NCBI RefSeq assembly: GCF_020667845.1
Contig: NZ_JAFMPQ010000035.1
Location: forward strand, 1 to 56,046
Direction of reading: 5' to 3'
Source: Cognatishimia sp. F0-27
GTDB lineage: Bacteria; Pseudomonadota; Alphaproteobacteria; Rhodobacterales; Rhodobacteraceae
Length of the DNA: 56,046 nt
Shown: positions 1 to 8,848 of the stretch, one piece after another
How the letters are laid out: each line of letters begins with the position of its first letter
How positions within the stretch are numbered: position 1 is the stretch's first letter
Notes under the pieces: model-generated
What the model saw: the letters and a program-made list of their open reading frames with translations, nothing else
What the model was told of the DNA's origin: nothing
The model's database searches: none
Made by a program: the position numbers and the translations under genes

Positions 1-2
1 GA

Positions 3-185
3 CAGGTCGCCATCATGCAGCGCACCAACAGCTTCCGAGACAAGTTCGAGCGTTACATCGCCAAAGATCGGCAAAACACCCATTTACGCCGAAAGCCGTA
101 TACCGCAATCGCCGCAAAGATGGCCCGCACCGTGCACGGGATCATCAAAAGCGGTGAACCTTATCGTCCCTTCTTTGAGGGATGA
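3..185 (+). pseudogene. IS110-family transposase, C-terminal fragment
   Basis: The open frame entering from the left edge reads through to TGA at 183-185 and matches the end of IS110-family transposases: QRTNSFRDKFERYI, then KPYTAIAAKMARTVHGIIKSG and YRPFFEG. Only about 60 residues lie in the window, so the catalytic N-terminal RuvC-like half and the Ser-containing Transposase_20 core cannot be judged. It may be the tail of an intact element that starts outside the window. The 240 bases that follow, up to 426, hold no gene I recognise. Confidence 0.75.
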
Positions 186-426
186 TCGACAGCCGAAGGA
201 CCTTTCTCTGTAAGGGCCGTAGAGGCGAGCATCGACCTCGTAGATAATGTTCAGGCCTTCTGCTCAACGACCCGAAGATCTCGTCTTCAGGACGGTGAGA
301 GCCGCAAAAGCGTACTCTGTGTTTGTTATGAGAGAGACATGTTGTTGACCAAAATGCCGAACTGACACACATTCAAACATGCTGGGACGCTTCAGCACGA
401 CAATGACCTGATGCCAAATCAGCCAA

Positions 427-989
427 TCATTCCGCGCATAGGACGTTGTCGACCCTGATCGTCCTTGGGTATCCGATCCGTCCACAGACCCGTTCGAGCG
501 TCTGCACGCCGTCTTCACCACGATAGCGGAACCGCGGATCAGCCGCCGGACAAAGGCGCGAGTGCGTATCAACAACCGTCAGGGTTCGGAGCTTCTTACC
601 AAGCGAGAGCTCATCGTGAACAAAGCCCATCGCCCAGATATCGTTTGGCCCGACCGCTTCCTGACGGTCTTCGCGCAGCTTTGCCTTCACCCGCCGTTTC
701 GGATGCTTGTTGCAAAGCTGAAGATCCAACTCGTTATAGATCCTGCGCGTCTTCTTCATGTTGATCATCCAGCCCTCGCATCTCAGCAGCACGTGGACGT
801 TCCGGTAGCCATAGCGCACACGGGTCTCAGCGATCTCTTTGATCCGTCGTTCGACAGCAGCCTGGCCCGTCCACCGGGACTTGAAGTGGTAGGTGGACAT
901 GTCGAAGCAGATGGCGACACAGCCCTTCCGGATCGACACGCCCCAAACGACGCAAGTCTCGGTAACGATCTCGCGCAAAAGGCCAGGCT
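427..989 (-). pseudogene. IS3-family transposase orfB, truncated
   Basis: Reading leftward, the frame gives typical IS3 (IS407-like) OrfB sequence: YHFKSRWTGQAAVERRIKEI, RVRYGYRNVHVLLRCEGW, then the DDE core start (NDIWAMGFVHDE), VDTHSRLCPAADPRFRYRGED and IRVDN. Homologues continue past IRVDN to the second Asp region and the catalytic Glu. Here the frame ends five residues later (VLCAE, stop), so the last third of the protein, including the Glu, is missing. The element is therefore dead. The break point at about position 445 marks where another rearrangement cut it. Confidence 0.85.
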
Positions 990-1309
990 TCAGAGCTTTC
1001 GCCGAATGACGTCCTGAAGTATTTATGATTCAGCGTCACGTCCGCCACCATCTTCTTCAGTCGGGTGTTCTCATCCTCGAGCGCCTTCAAACGACACATC
1101 TCATCTGGCAGCATACCAACATACTGCTTCTTCCTGTTGAAATACGTCACCTGGCTGATCCCCGCCTTGCGACAGAACTCCGCGAGCAGCGTGCCTTGCC
1201 CGCCTTGCTTCAGGGAGAACGCCTTCTGCACCTCCGTGAACTTCGGTGCTTTCTTGCGACTCCGCTCCTCTGCCAGCCAGGGAAACCAAGCGAAATACTC
1301 CAGCTTCAA
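990..1309 (-). pseudogene. IS3-family transposase orfA, frameshifted
   Basis: This is the upstream partner of the truncated orfB. The protein has the OrfA helix-turn-helix and leucine-zipper pattern: KFTEVQKAFSLKQGGQGT, AEFCRKAGISQVTYFNRKKQ, then MCRLKALEDENTRLKKMVAD. After VADVTLNHK the usual ending, ILQDVIRRKL plus stop, is found one frame over (stop at 990-992), so a small indel near 1022 breaks the gene independently of the programmed frameshift normal in IS3. The N-terminus is fused to unrelated sequence rather than starting with a clean ATG. Confidence 0.8.
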
Positions 1310-1369
1310 ACGACACAGTTTCAGGGTATAGAGCGACGTCTTTGATAGTCGCCCTTTGTCTTCATCGCC

Positions 1370-1640
1370 CAGCTCACAAATTCCTCCTCAAACTGGGCTT
1401 CAGAAGTTTTTCCAAGCATCGCTTTTAGCTTGGCCTCGTCTATCATCTGCTCCGCCAGCATCTTCTCCAGCTTGGCGTTCTCGGCTTCCAGCGTCCTCAA
1501 TCACCGGGCATCCGACACTTCCATGCGGCCAGCCTGCCGAATGCCGATAGGTTGCTCTGAGATCGCGGATACGATGCCGTTTGGTTTCGAGAAGCTCCGA
1601 ACAACAAGGGGCTACGCGCCTACATCCCTTGACGGAGACA
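1370..1640 (-). pseudogene. Second IS3-family orfA remnant
   Basis: The minus strand carries a second, different OrfA relic. GRMEVSDAR is followed by an in-frame TGA and then LRTLEAENAKLEKMLAEQM and LKAMLGKTS, which is the coiled-coil part of IS3 OrfA proteins. The TGA sits where homologues have an Arg codon (DARRLK), consistent with CGA to TGA. Upstream, a piece resembling the KRHGIS...ATY helix-turn-helix lies in another frame, so there is also a frameshift. Nothing functional remains. From 1641 to 1825 I see no gene. Confidence 0.65.
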
Positions 1641-1825
1641 GCGCAAGAAACCCCTGAAAACCACAAGCCTCGCCATAACCGACGCAATTAGATCTGGCTA
1701 ACATCCGGCAGATTGAAAGATTGGCGGTGCAAGCCCCCCCACGACCGCTGCCCCAAGGCCTTTCTCTCCACCATCACCTCTGCCGCAGTCATTATCTGCT
1801 GGCCATGCGTCCCGGCTTAAGCGAC

Positions 1826-2098
1826 TTAATAAAAAGCAACTCTATTACGGCCGAATTTTCGCAACTGCCTATTTGCAACCTCTAAAGAAATAGAGCGCTG
1901 AATATTCGAATAAAGGCACAAACACTCTTCCAAAATTTCCCTAACCTCAATGAGCTCGGAACATTCCGCAGCGGACAGTGGGACAGAGGCCACCATCACA
2001 CCAAGATCCATTTGCGACTGTTGAAGTCCCCTCATGTCCCCAGACAGCAGAAGCAATCGAATCTCTTCAAGAACGCCTTTTAAGTCATAAGCACTCAC
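1826..2098 (-). CDS. Small FlgN-like flagellar protein (tentative)
   Basis: A 90-residue, mostly helical, acidic protein beginning with GTG directly after the stop of the upstream rod-binding gene, so the two are translationally linked. Heptad-like spacing of leucines (EEIRLLLLSGDMRGLQQ, SELIEVREILEECLCLYSNIQRS) and a terminal arginine-rich VANRQLRKFGRNR resemble short FlgN-type chaperones, which hold hook-associated proteins before export. I infer this from shape and position, not from a diagnostic motif. It shares the AT-rich composition of the neighbouring fliK, unlike the IS debris to its left. Confidence 0.5.
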   Translation of the reverse strand: MSAYDLKGVLEEIRLLLLSGDMRGLQQSQMDLGVMVASVPLSAAECSELIEVREILEECLCLYSNIQRSISLEVANRQLRKFGRNRVAFY

Positions 2099-2371
2099 TT
2101 ACTCCACTCCAGATGAACGTAATAATTCAATAAATTCAGACTGCAAACCAATAGACTTAGATTCAACAATCAATTCCGCATATTCCCGCCTCATCAAATA
2201 ATCAAATTCAGTGCCGAATGATCCGAATTTTTCACCACCTTCATCAAAGCTGGGCCAGGACGCCTTTAATAGCTCCTCAACCAACACAACCTCCAAGTCA
2301 TGCGCCTTTTTAAGTTCATCTCTCGTATCACGAAATTGCGGGGCTACCAAACTCACACGAAGATCAGTCAT
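2099..2371 (-). CDS. Rod-binding (FlgJ N-domain-like) flagellar protein
   Basis: A 90-residue protein with the pattern of the rod-binding domain found as a free-standing CheL/FlgJ-like protein in alphaproteobacteria. KKAHDLEVVLVEELLKASWP is followed by the F-x-x-x-x-x-E-Y/R signature FGTEFDYLMRREYAELIVES and IGLQSEF near the end. In the family this domain caps or scaffolds rod assembly in the periplasm. The muramidase domain of enterobacterial FlgJ is absent, as usual in this group. The start at 2371 has a strong AGGAGG six bases upstream. The gene is divergent from fliK and adjoins the FlgN-like gene without a gap. Confidence 0.7.
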   Translation of the reverse strand: MTDLRVSLVAPQFRDTRDELKKAHDLEVVLVEELLKASWPSFDEGGEKFGSFGTEFDYLMRREYAELIVESKSIGLQSEFIELLRSSGVE

Positions 2372-2424
2372 CTCACCTCCTAGACTAGTCACTCTGAGGT
2401 CAAGAAAGCACTGTACGGTAAAGA

Positions 2425-2463
2425 TTTCGTAACGAAAACACAGTAGCATTGACAAAATTTTGT
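2425..2463. promoter_or_regulatory. Two palindromes in the flagellar divergent promoter
   Basis: The roughly 100 bases between the divergent rod-binding gene and fliK contain TTTCGTAACGAAA (2425-2437), a perfect inverted repeat around one base, and ACAAAATTTTGT (2452-2463), a perfect 12-base palindrome ending a few bases before the fliK start. They could be binding sites for a flagellar regulator acting on both genes. This is inferred from symmetry and position only. Confidence 0.35.
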
Positions 2464-2476
2464 AGCAGGTATGCAA

Positions 2477-5400
2477 ATGAACCTATTAAACCATGTACAC
2501 ACAATCCCACCGCCTCAAAATCAAAAACGAACAGAGACAAATCAATTGGATTTCTCGCCGCGTAAAGAAGGCGAAAATGAACAAGCATTTGAGAATAGCT
2601 TTAATCACGAGGCTGATGGCGTAGAATCTCAAACCCTTGAGGAGACTATGATCGTTACGAATGACGTTACGATATCAAATGATAAAAATTTCCCCCTTGA
2701 CGACCCAAACAGACTCATTGGGAGCCAGCTTCAAGATGCATTATCTCAAATCGAAAATCTCTCTACAATCCTCGACGATCACCAATATTCCTTTAGTGGC
2801 GAATCGGCCAGACTCCAACATGTCCATACACCTAATCTACAGGGCCCATCACTTGACATCACACAGGAAACCCTTGACACCGCCCAGATTGCCTTTCGCC
2901 TTCAAAATACCCAAAGCGATCATTTTTTAGAATATCATTTTTCAGAATATATTGAAATCCCAAAGCTAAAGAATCAGCAACCGACTCATATATCACAGGC
3001 ACTTACTTTACCCCAAACCACTATCATTGGAGAAGTAAACCCTGCACATACTGATCATAAAATGGTCGGAACCACAGATTCTATAGCGGGGACTCGCGCA
3101 CGAGACGTTCCCCAGTCAAAGTCTGTAATGCAAGCTCAACACTTTGCAGTCGATACCCTGCCTCGCATTAACGAAGATATCCTCAGTAAGCTCAATTATA
3201 GTGAGCATTCTAAAAATTCAATAATTCGCTACTCTCGAACTATGGATCCAAAAACACAACATGAGAGACTACCCATCCAAGAATATACAGAAAATTCTCA
3301 TTTTATTAAAGATGTGGAGTACCCACGCAATTTTCCTGATATCCCAGAATATGATCTAAAAACGGACAGAAACCCACGAAATACGCCCACTGCGAACAGT
3401 CTAAGACCCACCAGCAGTACTCAGGATAATGCGCCTTTCAAATTAACGAATACGCATAGCAATGTAGCAGATTTAGAAGTAGAGACTATTACACCCCCCA
3501 ACTCTCAGAACGCTGACCTAAGCTCCAGAAATATCGAGGTAAATCAAGCTGCTACATCAAAGATAAGAATTTCTCCATTAAAAAATAGCAATACCTCAAA
3601 TACAGAGCATACAACGAATAAATCCGTAATTGCGCGCCCCATCCAAATCAACAACACAGAAAATTTGAGTGCCTCCATAAAAGCAAGCATAATCCACGAC
3701 ACGGAAGCTAAAAAATCGCAAATTGAGCGTGTCAACTCACCTCAACAGCCGCAAAAGTCATTTGCAGAAAGAATTTTTAATAATAATTCCTCAAAAGACT
3801 ATTTCGCCGAAATCTCCCCGAATATGTCCAAAAATAGAGGCCATACATACCTTGAGCGCTACGATCAAGAAATATTTGTTGCCATTCCATCCAAGTCGAA
3901 TAGCAACACAGAAAATGAGCCACCACACAACGAACACAATACTTTCGACTATCGCCTTGCCAATTCAAAGAAAGGGCTTGCCGAACGCAAATCCACTAGC
4001 GAGAAGATAATTAAAGAGCATGACCCTTTGTCGTTCAGAAATAAATCTCATCATTACTATAGAAGTGGCCCTACAACCCACTACCAAATCGAAATTGAAG
4101 CACAAGATGACACTAGATCCAATACTGTAGAAAAAAATAAAAACCCGACCATTCCTGTGAGCGTCACCGAACTAAAGTTACCAGCGACCAAACCAAGCTC
4201 TAGCTTCAAGTCTACAGCATTCAACAAACGCGATGACGCCTTGACAAGTCATGGCGAAAGTTTGCCCAAAAACGCAGACTACCAAACACCTCGAATTCTG
4301 ACCAAAGAGCTGGCCGCTACTGTATTTGAGGCGCCACAAAGCGTCACGGATAGCCCTCCAGATCAACGGATTACTACACTACCCGATAGCAAAGATCATA
4401 ACTCCAGTATCTTCAAGGGAGGCTCAGAGCGCGTCCTTGGCGGCAGCACCGCACGCAACATCGATAATGCTAGCTTTCATTTTTCAATAGCCGCAAAGTT
4501 CGCGAATGTCGCGGAGAGAAGTTTCCCAGACAATCTTACGATTGCACAAGTACCGCCAAATGAAAACAAAATTGATCAAACTATAAAATCCAAAGAGGAG
4601 GCTTCAATTCCAAATAGCCTTAATAGACCACAAACCCTAGTCGACAGCGGCCCCATAACGCTTAGTGAAATAAATACCCCTACAACGAAGTTCGCATTAG
4701 CTAAAAGCTTAGCGCACATTGAATCGATACACCCGGAAAAGCCGGGTATCGTCCAAGGCAATAATGCGACTGCTGACCAAAAGCTTTCTCCAAATTTTAT
4801 CGAGCCATCACAAAAATCTGATCCGCTCAATACCTCTATAGACAAACAGCAATATTCGGACGCCCCCCAAAATAAAGATAATCCTTCGCTCAAATACTAT
4901 CCTCCTAGAAACCATCAATCGCATCTAGATGGACAAGTTGCACCGCCTCACAATCACAAAATCAACGTTGCCCCGGACACCTACAAGCAAGTGGACAGGA
5001 AGGTAGCCTATGCGCTTGATGAGGTACACCGGGAACCATCCAGGTCTTTCGATCAGAACGCGCGTGACGCAAAGCAGATATTAGTCGATCCGCTTAAATC
5101 ACAAGTACCTCCAAGATCACGTGACAGACAAACGAAAGAAAACCTTGATCAAACAACTCGAGAACCACGACTTGGTAGTACAAAAGTACAACAGCCATCG
5201 AAACCAGTAACTGGCCTTATCCAATCTAAGGCCATGCCTGTGTTAGAAAGCGATATCGGACATCATCCGCCATCGCCGCTCAATGCCAGCGAGGCTCAAC
5301 CGACAGAGGCCAATCTTCCCCCTGAACGACTAGAAAACCGAACCGCATCACTACGTGTAGACAATATGGCCCAAGTGCATCAAAACCAGCTTGTCAAAAA

Positions 5401-5782
5401 TTCCAATACTCCAATTCCTGCGCAAATAGTTGAAGCCATTAAGACGTCTTCCTACAAGAATGTCGAAGTTAAACTTTCTCCAGAAGAACTTGGCGTGGTT
5501 CGGCTACAGTTCCATCAAGGAGAAGCAGGCATTCAGGTTCATGTTTTCGCAGAGAAGCCGGAAACGCTAGAGCTGCTGAGGCGAAATATCGATGTATTGT
5601 CCCAGAATTTGGCGGACCTAGGCGAAAACCTGACGGGGTTTTCTTTTGGAGACCAAAGAGAGTCGCCAAGAACCAAAACTGATGTCGCGCCTAATATACT
5701 GGAAGCTGAGGCAAACACATTGGAAACAGTCTCTCGACCTGGTCAAGCTCGTCACAGTGGCAAAATAGACATCCGCATATAG
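2477..5782 (+). CDS. fliK: Flagellar hook-length control protein FliK, very long
   Basis: FliK is the secreted molecular ruler that measures the hook and switches the flagellar export apparatus from hook to filament subunits. Identification rests on the C-terminal Flg_hook domain in the last 120 residues: SYKNVEVKLSPEELGVVRLQ, IQVHVFAEKPETLELLRRN, LSQNLADLGENLTGFSFG. The remaining 980 residues are polar, rich in N, S, T, Q, H and P, without recognisable domains, and probably disordered, as expected for a ruler. At about 1100 residues it is about twice the usual family size. Base composition is far more AT-rich than the rest of the window until the C-terminal domain. A start at 2477 fits the AGG at 2467-2469 better than the ATG at 2471. 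flgD follows after 8 bases. Confidence 0.9.
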   Translation: MNLLNHVHTIPPPQNQKRTETNQLDFSPRKEGENEQAFENSFNHEADGVESQTLEETMIVTNDVTISNDKNFPLDDPNRLIGSQLQDALSQIENLSTILDDHQYSFSGESARLQHVHTPNLQGPSLDITQETLDTAQIAFRLQNTQSDHFLEYHFSEYIEIPKLKNQQPTHISQALTLPQTTIIGEVNPAHTDHKMVGTTDSIAGTRARDVPQSKSVMQAQHFAVDTLPRINEDILSKLNYSEHSKNSIIRYSRTMDPKTQHERLPIQEYTENSHFIKDVEYPRNFPDIPEYDLKTDRNPRNTPTANSLRPTSSTQDNAPFKLTNTHSNVADLEVETITPPNSQNADLSSRNIEVNQAATSKIRISPLKNSNTSNTEHTTNKSVIARPIQINNTENLSASIKASIIHDTEAKKSQIERVNSPQQPQKSFAERIFNNNSSKDYFAEISPNMSKNRGHTYLERYDQEIFVAIPSKSNSNTENEPPHNEHNTFDYRLANSKKGLAERKSTSEKIIKEHDPLSFRNKSHHYYRSGPTTHYQIEIEAQDDTRSNTVEKNKNPTIPVSVTELKLPATKPSSSFKSTAFNKRDDALTSHGESLPKNADYQTPRILTKELAATVFEAPQSVTDSPPDQRITTLPDSKDHNSSIFKGGSERVLGGSTARNIDNASFHFSIAAKFANVAERSFPDNLTIAQVPPNENKIDQTIKSKEEASIPNSLNRPQTLVDSGPITLSEINTPTTKFALAKSLAHIESIHPEKPGIVQGNNATADQKLSPNFIEPSQKSDPLNTSIDKQQYSDAPQNKDNPSLKYYPPRNHQSHLDGQVAPPHNHKINVAPDTYKQVDRKVAYALDEVHREPSRSFDQNARDAKQILVDPLKSQVPPRSRDRQTKENLDQTTREPRLGSTKVQQPSKPVTGLIQSKAMPVLESDIGHHPPSPLNASEAQPTEANLPPERLENRTASLRVDNMAQVHQNQLVKNSNTPIPAQIVEAIKTSSYKNVEVKLSPEELGVVRLQFHQGEAGIQVHVFAEKPETLELLRRNIDVLSQNLADLGENLTGFSFGDQRESPRTKTDVAPNILEAEANTLETVSRPGQARHSGKIDIRI

Positions 5783-5790
5783 GAGCAGAT

Positions 5791-6462
5791 ATGATAGAGC
5801 AAATTTCTACACCATCATCAAGCGTCGCGAACCGTTTGTCTGAATCGCAAGTTGGCAACGATCAGGCTTTAAGCTCCGATTTTGATACATTTATTCGAAT
5901 GCTAACAGTTCAAGTAGAGAACCAAGACCCCCTCAATCCAATTGACTCGACGGATTATGCCACACAACTAGCGACTTTTTCGTCTGTTGAGCAACAAGTC
6001 CTTACAAACGATCTCCTCAAGGACTTGGGCGTCGCTCTTGGCGGTACCGCCCTTCAGCAGGCAGGATCATGGATTGGCCTTGAGGGATTGGTCCGTGCTC
6101 CGGCGCAGTTCGATCGGTCTTCGCCAGTGTCTGTTTATCCGGATGTGGTGCAAGACGCCGATACAAGCGTATTGGTGGTCAGAAACAGCGCAGGCGATGT
6201 CGTTGAACGAGCCATACTGGAGCCCGATACGGACTTCGTCACATGGGACGGTGTTGATGAGTCAGGGGGTAAACATCCAGCGGACAACTATCGCTTCGAA
6301 GTCGAGAGCTATCGTGACGGGGAGTTACTGGATACGACCGTCGCGAAGGTATTCAGCCGTATCGAGGAAGTTCGCAGCGTGAATGGAGAAGTGCTTGTCC
6401 GTTTTGCCGATGGCACAGAACGTCCGTCCTCGCTGATTACGGGCCTACGCTCTCCTTCATGA
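5791..6462 (+). CDS. flgD: Flagellar hook assembly (capping) protein FlgD
   Basis: FlgD sits at the tip of the growing hook and guides polymerisation of FlgE. The 223-residue protein shows the conserved N-terminal core: FDTFIRMLTVQVENQDPLNP followed by DSTDYATQLATFSSVEQQV, roughly residues 30-70. A beta-rich C-terminal half (FlgD Ig-like/tudor region) includes VVRNSAGDVVERAIL and DNYRFEVESYRDGELL. It follows fliK by 8 bases with GGAG ahead of the ATG and is surely co-transcribed. It is the last flagellar gene here; a hairpin and the opposing isocitrate dehydrogenase gene follow. Confidence 0.95.
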   Translation: MIEQISTPSSSVANRLSESQVGNDQALSSDFDTFIRMLTVQVENQDPLNPIDSTDYATQLATFSSVEQQVLTNDLLKDLGVALGGTALQQAGSWIGLEGLVRAPAQFDRSSPVSVYPDVVQDADTSVLVVRNSAGDVVERAILEPDTDFVTWDGVDESGGKHPADNYRFEVESYRDGELLDTTVAKVFSRIEEVRSVNGEVLVRFADGTERPSSLITGLRSPS

Positions 6463-6584
6463 TCAGACTTGATGGGCTTCTCAAAATGTCCAGCGAAGTT
6501 GCTGCAGGGTCAGTCTAAACAAGCATTGAGAGATCGCGTCAGGCTGTTTCATGGAATGCGCTTGCGGCAAGTATCCTTACGCAT

Positions 6585-6617
6585 TCGATCACCGCTTATC
6601 AATAAAGCGGTGATCGA
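6585..6617. terminator. Intergenic hairpin between convergent flgD and icd
   Basis: A perfect 13-base-pair stem (arms 6585-6597 and 6605-6617, loop ATCAATA) lies between the flgD stop and the end of the convergent isocitrate dehydrogenase gene. There are short A/T tracts on both sides but no long T-run. It could terminate both transcripts. Confidence 0.6.
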
Positions 6618-6640
6618 TTTATCAAGCAACTTGGCGCTTA

Positions 6641-8848
6641 TCAGCCGATGATCGCGTTCAGCGTTGGTGAGGGACGCATCACATCGGCGGTTTTCTTCGC
6701 GTCGGTGTGATAGTATCCGCCAAGATCCGCAGGCTGGCCCTGCACTGCAGCCAACTCCGACAAGATCTCTGCTTCCCGCTCGGTCAAGGCTGTGGCGATT
6801 GCCGCAAAATGCTTCGCGAGTTCCACATCCTCGGATTGCTGGCTAAGAGCTTCGGCCCAATAACGCGCAAACCAGTAGTGGCTATCGCGGTTGTCGGGTT
6901 CGCCGACCTTGCGCGAAGGCGAACGGCCGTTGTCAAGAATACCCTGGGTCGCCGTATCGACCGCCTCTCCGAGTATCCGGGCGCGGGCGTTTCCGCGCGC
7001 ATCAGCGAGAAACTTCAAGCTTTCTCCCAATGCACAGAATTCACCGAGGCTGTCCCAACGCAAGTGGTTTTCTTGAACCAATTGCTGCACATGTTTTGGA
7101 GCCGACCCACCAGCGCCGGTTTCAAACAACCCGCCCCCCTGCATCAACTTCACGATTGAGAGCATTTTGGCAGATGTGGCCAGTTCGAGAATTGGGAAAA
7201 GGTCGGTCAGGTAATCACGCAGAACATTACCCGTGATAGCGATAGAATTCTCTCCCTTTCTGATGGTCTCGAGCGACCGCCGGGTTGCTTCGCGCGGCGC
7301 CAGAATCTCAAACTTTTCCGCGACACCCTGCGCTTCGAGGATGGGCTTCACATAAGCGATCAGCTGCGCGTCATGTGCACGGGTTTCATCCAGCCAAAAG
7401 ATTGCCTCGCACCCTTCCGCGCGCTGACGGTCTATCGCAAGCGCGACCCAGTCTTCGATCGGCGCACGCCGCGTCGAAGCGGAGCGCCAGATATCGCCCT
7501 GTTCAACCTTGTGCTGGTGAATGATCGTCCCATCCGCCAGTTCCATGCGCACAACACCGTCCACGGGAACCTCGAATGTGGTCGGATGTGAACCATATTC
7601 CTCGGCCTTTTGCGCCATGAGACCAATATTCTGCACCGTTCCAGCTGTGGACGGGTCGAGTTTTCCCGTTTCCTTGAAATAGGAAATCGTCTCGTCATAG
7701 ATCGGCGCATAGGAATTGTCCGGGATCACACAGGTGGTGTCATGCTCCGCGCCATCTGGCCCCCAGCCCTTGCCGCCAGCACGGATCAGAGCCGGCATGG
7801 ACGCATCGATGATGACATCGGACGGCACGTGCAGGTTGGTGATGCCCTTATCAGAATTGACCATGTACATCGGCGGTCGCTCTGCCGTAACGGCCTCGAT
7901 ATCGGCAAGGATCTCCGGGTTGCCTTTGACTTGTTCAAGGAGATCGCCAAGGCCGGAGTTCGGATTCACACCCAGCGCTTCCATCGCCGGCCCATGCTTC
8001 TCAAAAACAGGGGCCAGCCACGCTTTGACCGCGTGACCAAAGATGATCGGGTCAGAGACCTTCATCATCGTCGCCTTCAGATGCAGCGAGAAGAGCGTGC
8101 CGTCGGCCTTGATTGTTTCGATTTCGCGCGCGAGGAACTGGTTCAAGGCCTTGACGGACATGAACGTGGCATCCACAACGGTGCCCGCCGGGAATTCCAA
8201 TCCATCCTTGAGGACATGCTCAACACCATCGGCTCCGGTCAGCACGATCCGAACCGTCGCCTCGTTCTCCAGCGTCACAGACGTCTCATTCGACCGAAAA
8301 TCGCCGCTCTCCATTGACGCAACACGGGTCTTGCTGTCCGCGCTCCAATCACCCATGCGATGCGGGTTGGCTTGTGCGAATTTCTTGACCGCGACCGCGG
8401 CACGGCGATCCGAGTTGCCTTCGCGCAAGACGGGGTTCACGGCCGAGCCCTTGATGGCATCGTAGCGCGCGCGCACGCTTTTTTCCTCGTCAGACTGCGG
8501 GTCTTCGGGATAATCCGGCAGCGCATAGCCCTGCGATTGCAGTTCCTTGATGGCACCGACAAGCTGCGGCACGGAGGCCGATATGTTCGGCAGCTTGATG
8601 ACGTTTGCTTCGGGAGTCTTGACCAGGGCTCCCAACTCGGCGAGGTCATCGGGCTGGCGTTGATCGGCGCTCAGCCATTCCGGAAACGCCGCGACGATAC
8701 GGCCCGCGAGCGAAATATCCTTTGTGCCGATCTTCACATCGGCTGCGGCAGCAAAGCTGCTGATCACGGGAAGCAAGGACGCCGACGCCAACTCCGGCGC
8801 TTCGTCGACCTTGGTGTAGATGATGTCTGGGGTTTGGCTGTCGGACAT
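6641..8848 (-). CDS. icd: NADP-dependent isocitrate dehydrogenase, monomeric type
   Basis: Oxidatively decarboxylates isocitrate to 2-oxoglutarate with NADP in the TCA cycle. The 735 residues match the length of the monomeric (IDH-II) class, unrelated in length to the 400-residue dimeric enzymes. Family blocks are plain: IIYTKVDEAPELASASLLP at the N-terminus, RNIDVS-type SDRRAAVAVKKFAQANPHRMG, NSDKGITNLHVPSDVIIDASMPA, GPDGAEHDTTCVIPDNSYAP, and DNRDSHYWFARYWAEALS near the C-terminus. The start at 8848 (MSDSQTPD) is chosen because AAGAAAGG precedes it; an upstream in-frame extension to 8986 has no family support. Monocistronic, convergent to flgD. Confidence 0.93.
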   Translation of the reverse strand: MSDSQTPDIIYTKVDEAPELASASLLPVISSFAAAADVKIGTKDISLAGRIVAAFPEWLSADQRQPDDLAELGALVKTPEANVIKLPNISASVPQLVGAIKELQSQGYALPDYPEDPQSDEEKSVRARYDAIKGSAVNPVLREGNSDRRAAVAVKKFAQANPHRMGDWSADSKTRVASMESGDFRSNETSVTLENEATVRIVLTGADGVEHVLKDGLEFPAGTVVDATFMSVKALNQFLAREIETIKADGTLFSLHLKATMMKVSDPIIFGHAVKAWLAPVFEKHGPAMEALGVNPNSGLGDLLEQVKGNPEILADIEAVTAERPPMYMVNSDKGITNLHVPSDVIIDASMPALIRAGGKGWGPDGAEHDTTCVIPDNSYAPIYDETISYFKETGKLDPSTAGTVQNIGLMAQKAEEYGSHPTTFEVPVDGVVRMELADGTIIHQHKVEQGDIWRSASTRRAPIEDWVALAIDRQRAEGCEAIFWLDETRAHDAQLIAYVKPILEAQGVAEKFEILAPREATRRSLETIRKGENSIAITGNVLRDYLTDLFPILELATSAKMLSIVKLMQGGGLFETGAGGSAPKHVQQLVQENHLRWDSLGEFCALGESLKFLADARGNARARILGEAVDTATQGILDNGRSPSRKVGEPDNRDSHYWFARYWAEALSQQSEDVELAKHFAAIATALTEREAEILSELAAVQGQPADLGGYYHTDAKKTADVMRPSPTLNAIIG

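Noticed and set aside
7610..8317. Long plus-strand frames opposite icd and other genes (also at 12155-13249, 16955-18295, 26922-28814, 33104-34909)
   Set aside because: They are antisense shadows caused by high GC third positions of recognised genes; their translations are low-complexity, rich in R, H and D, and match no family.
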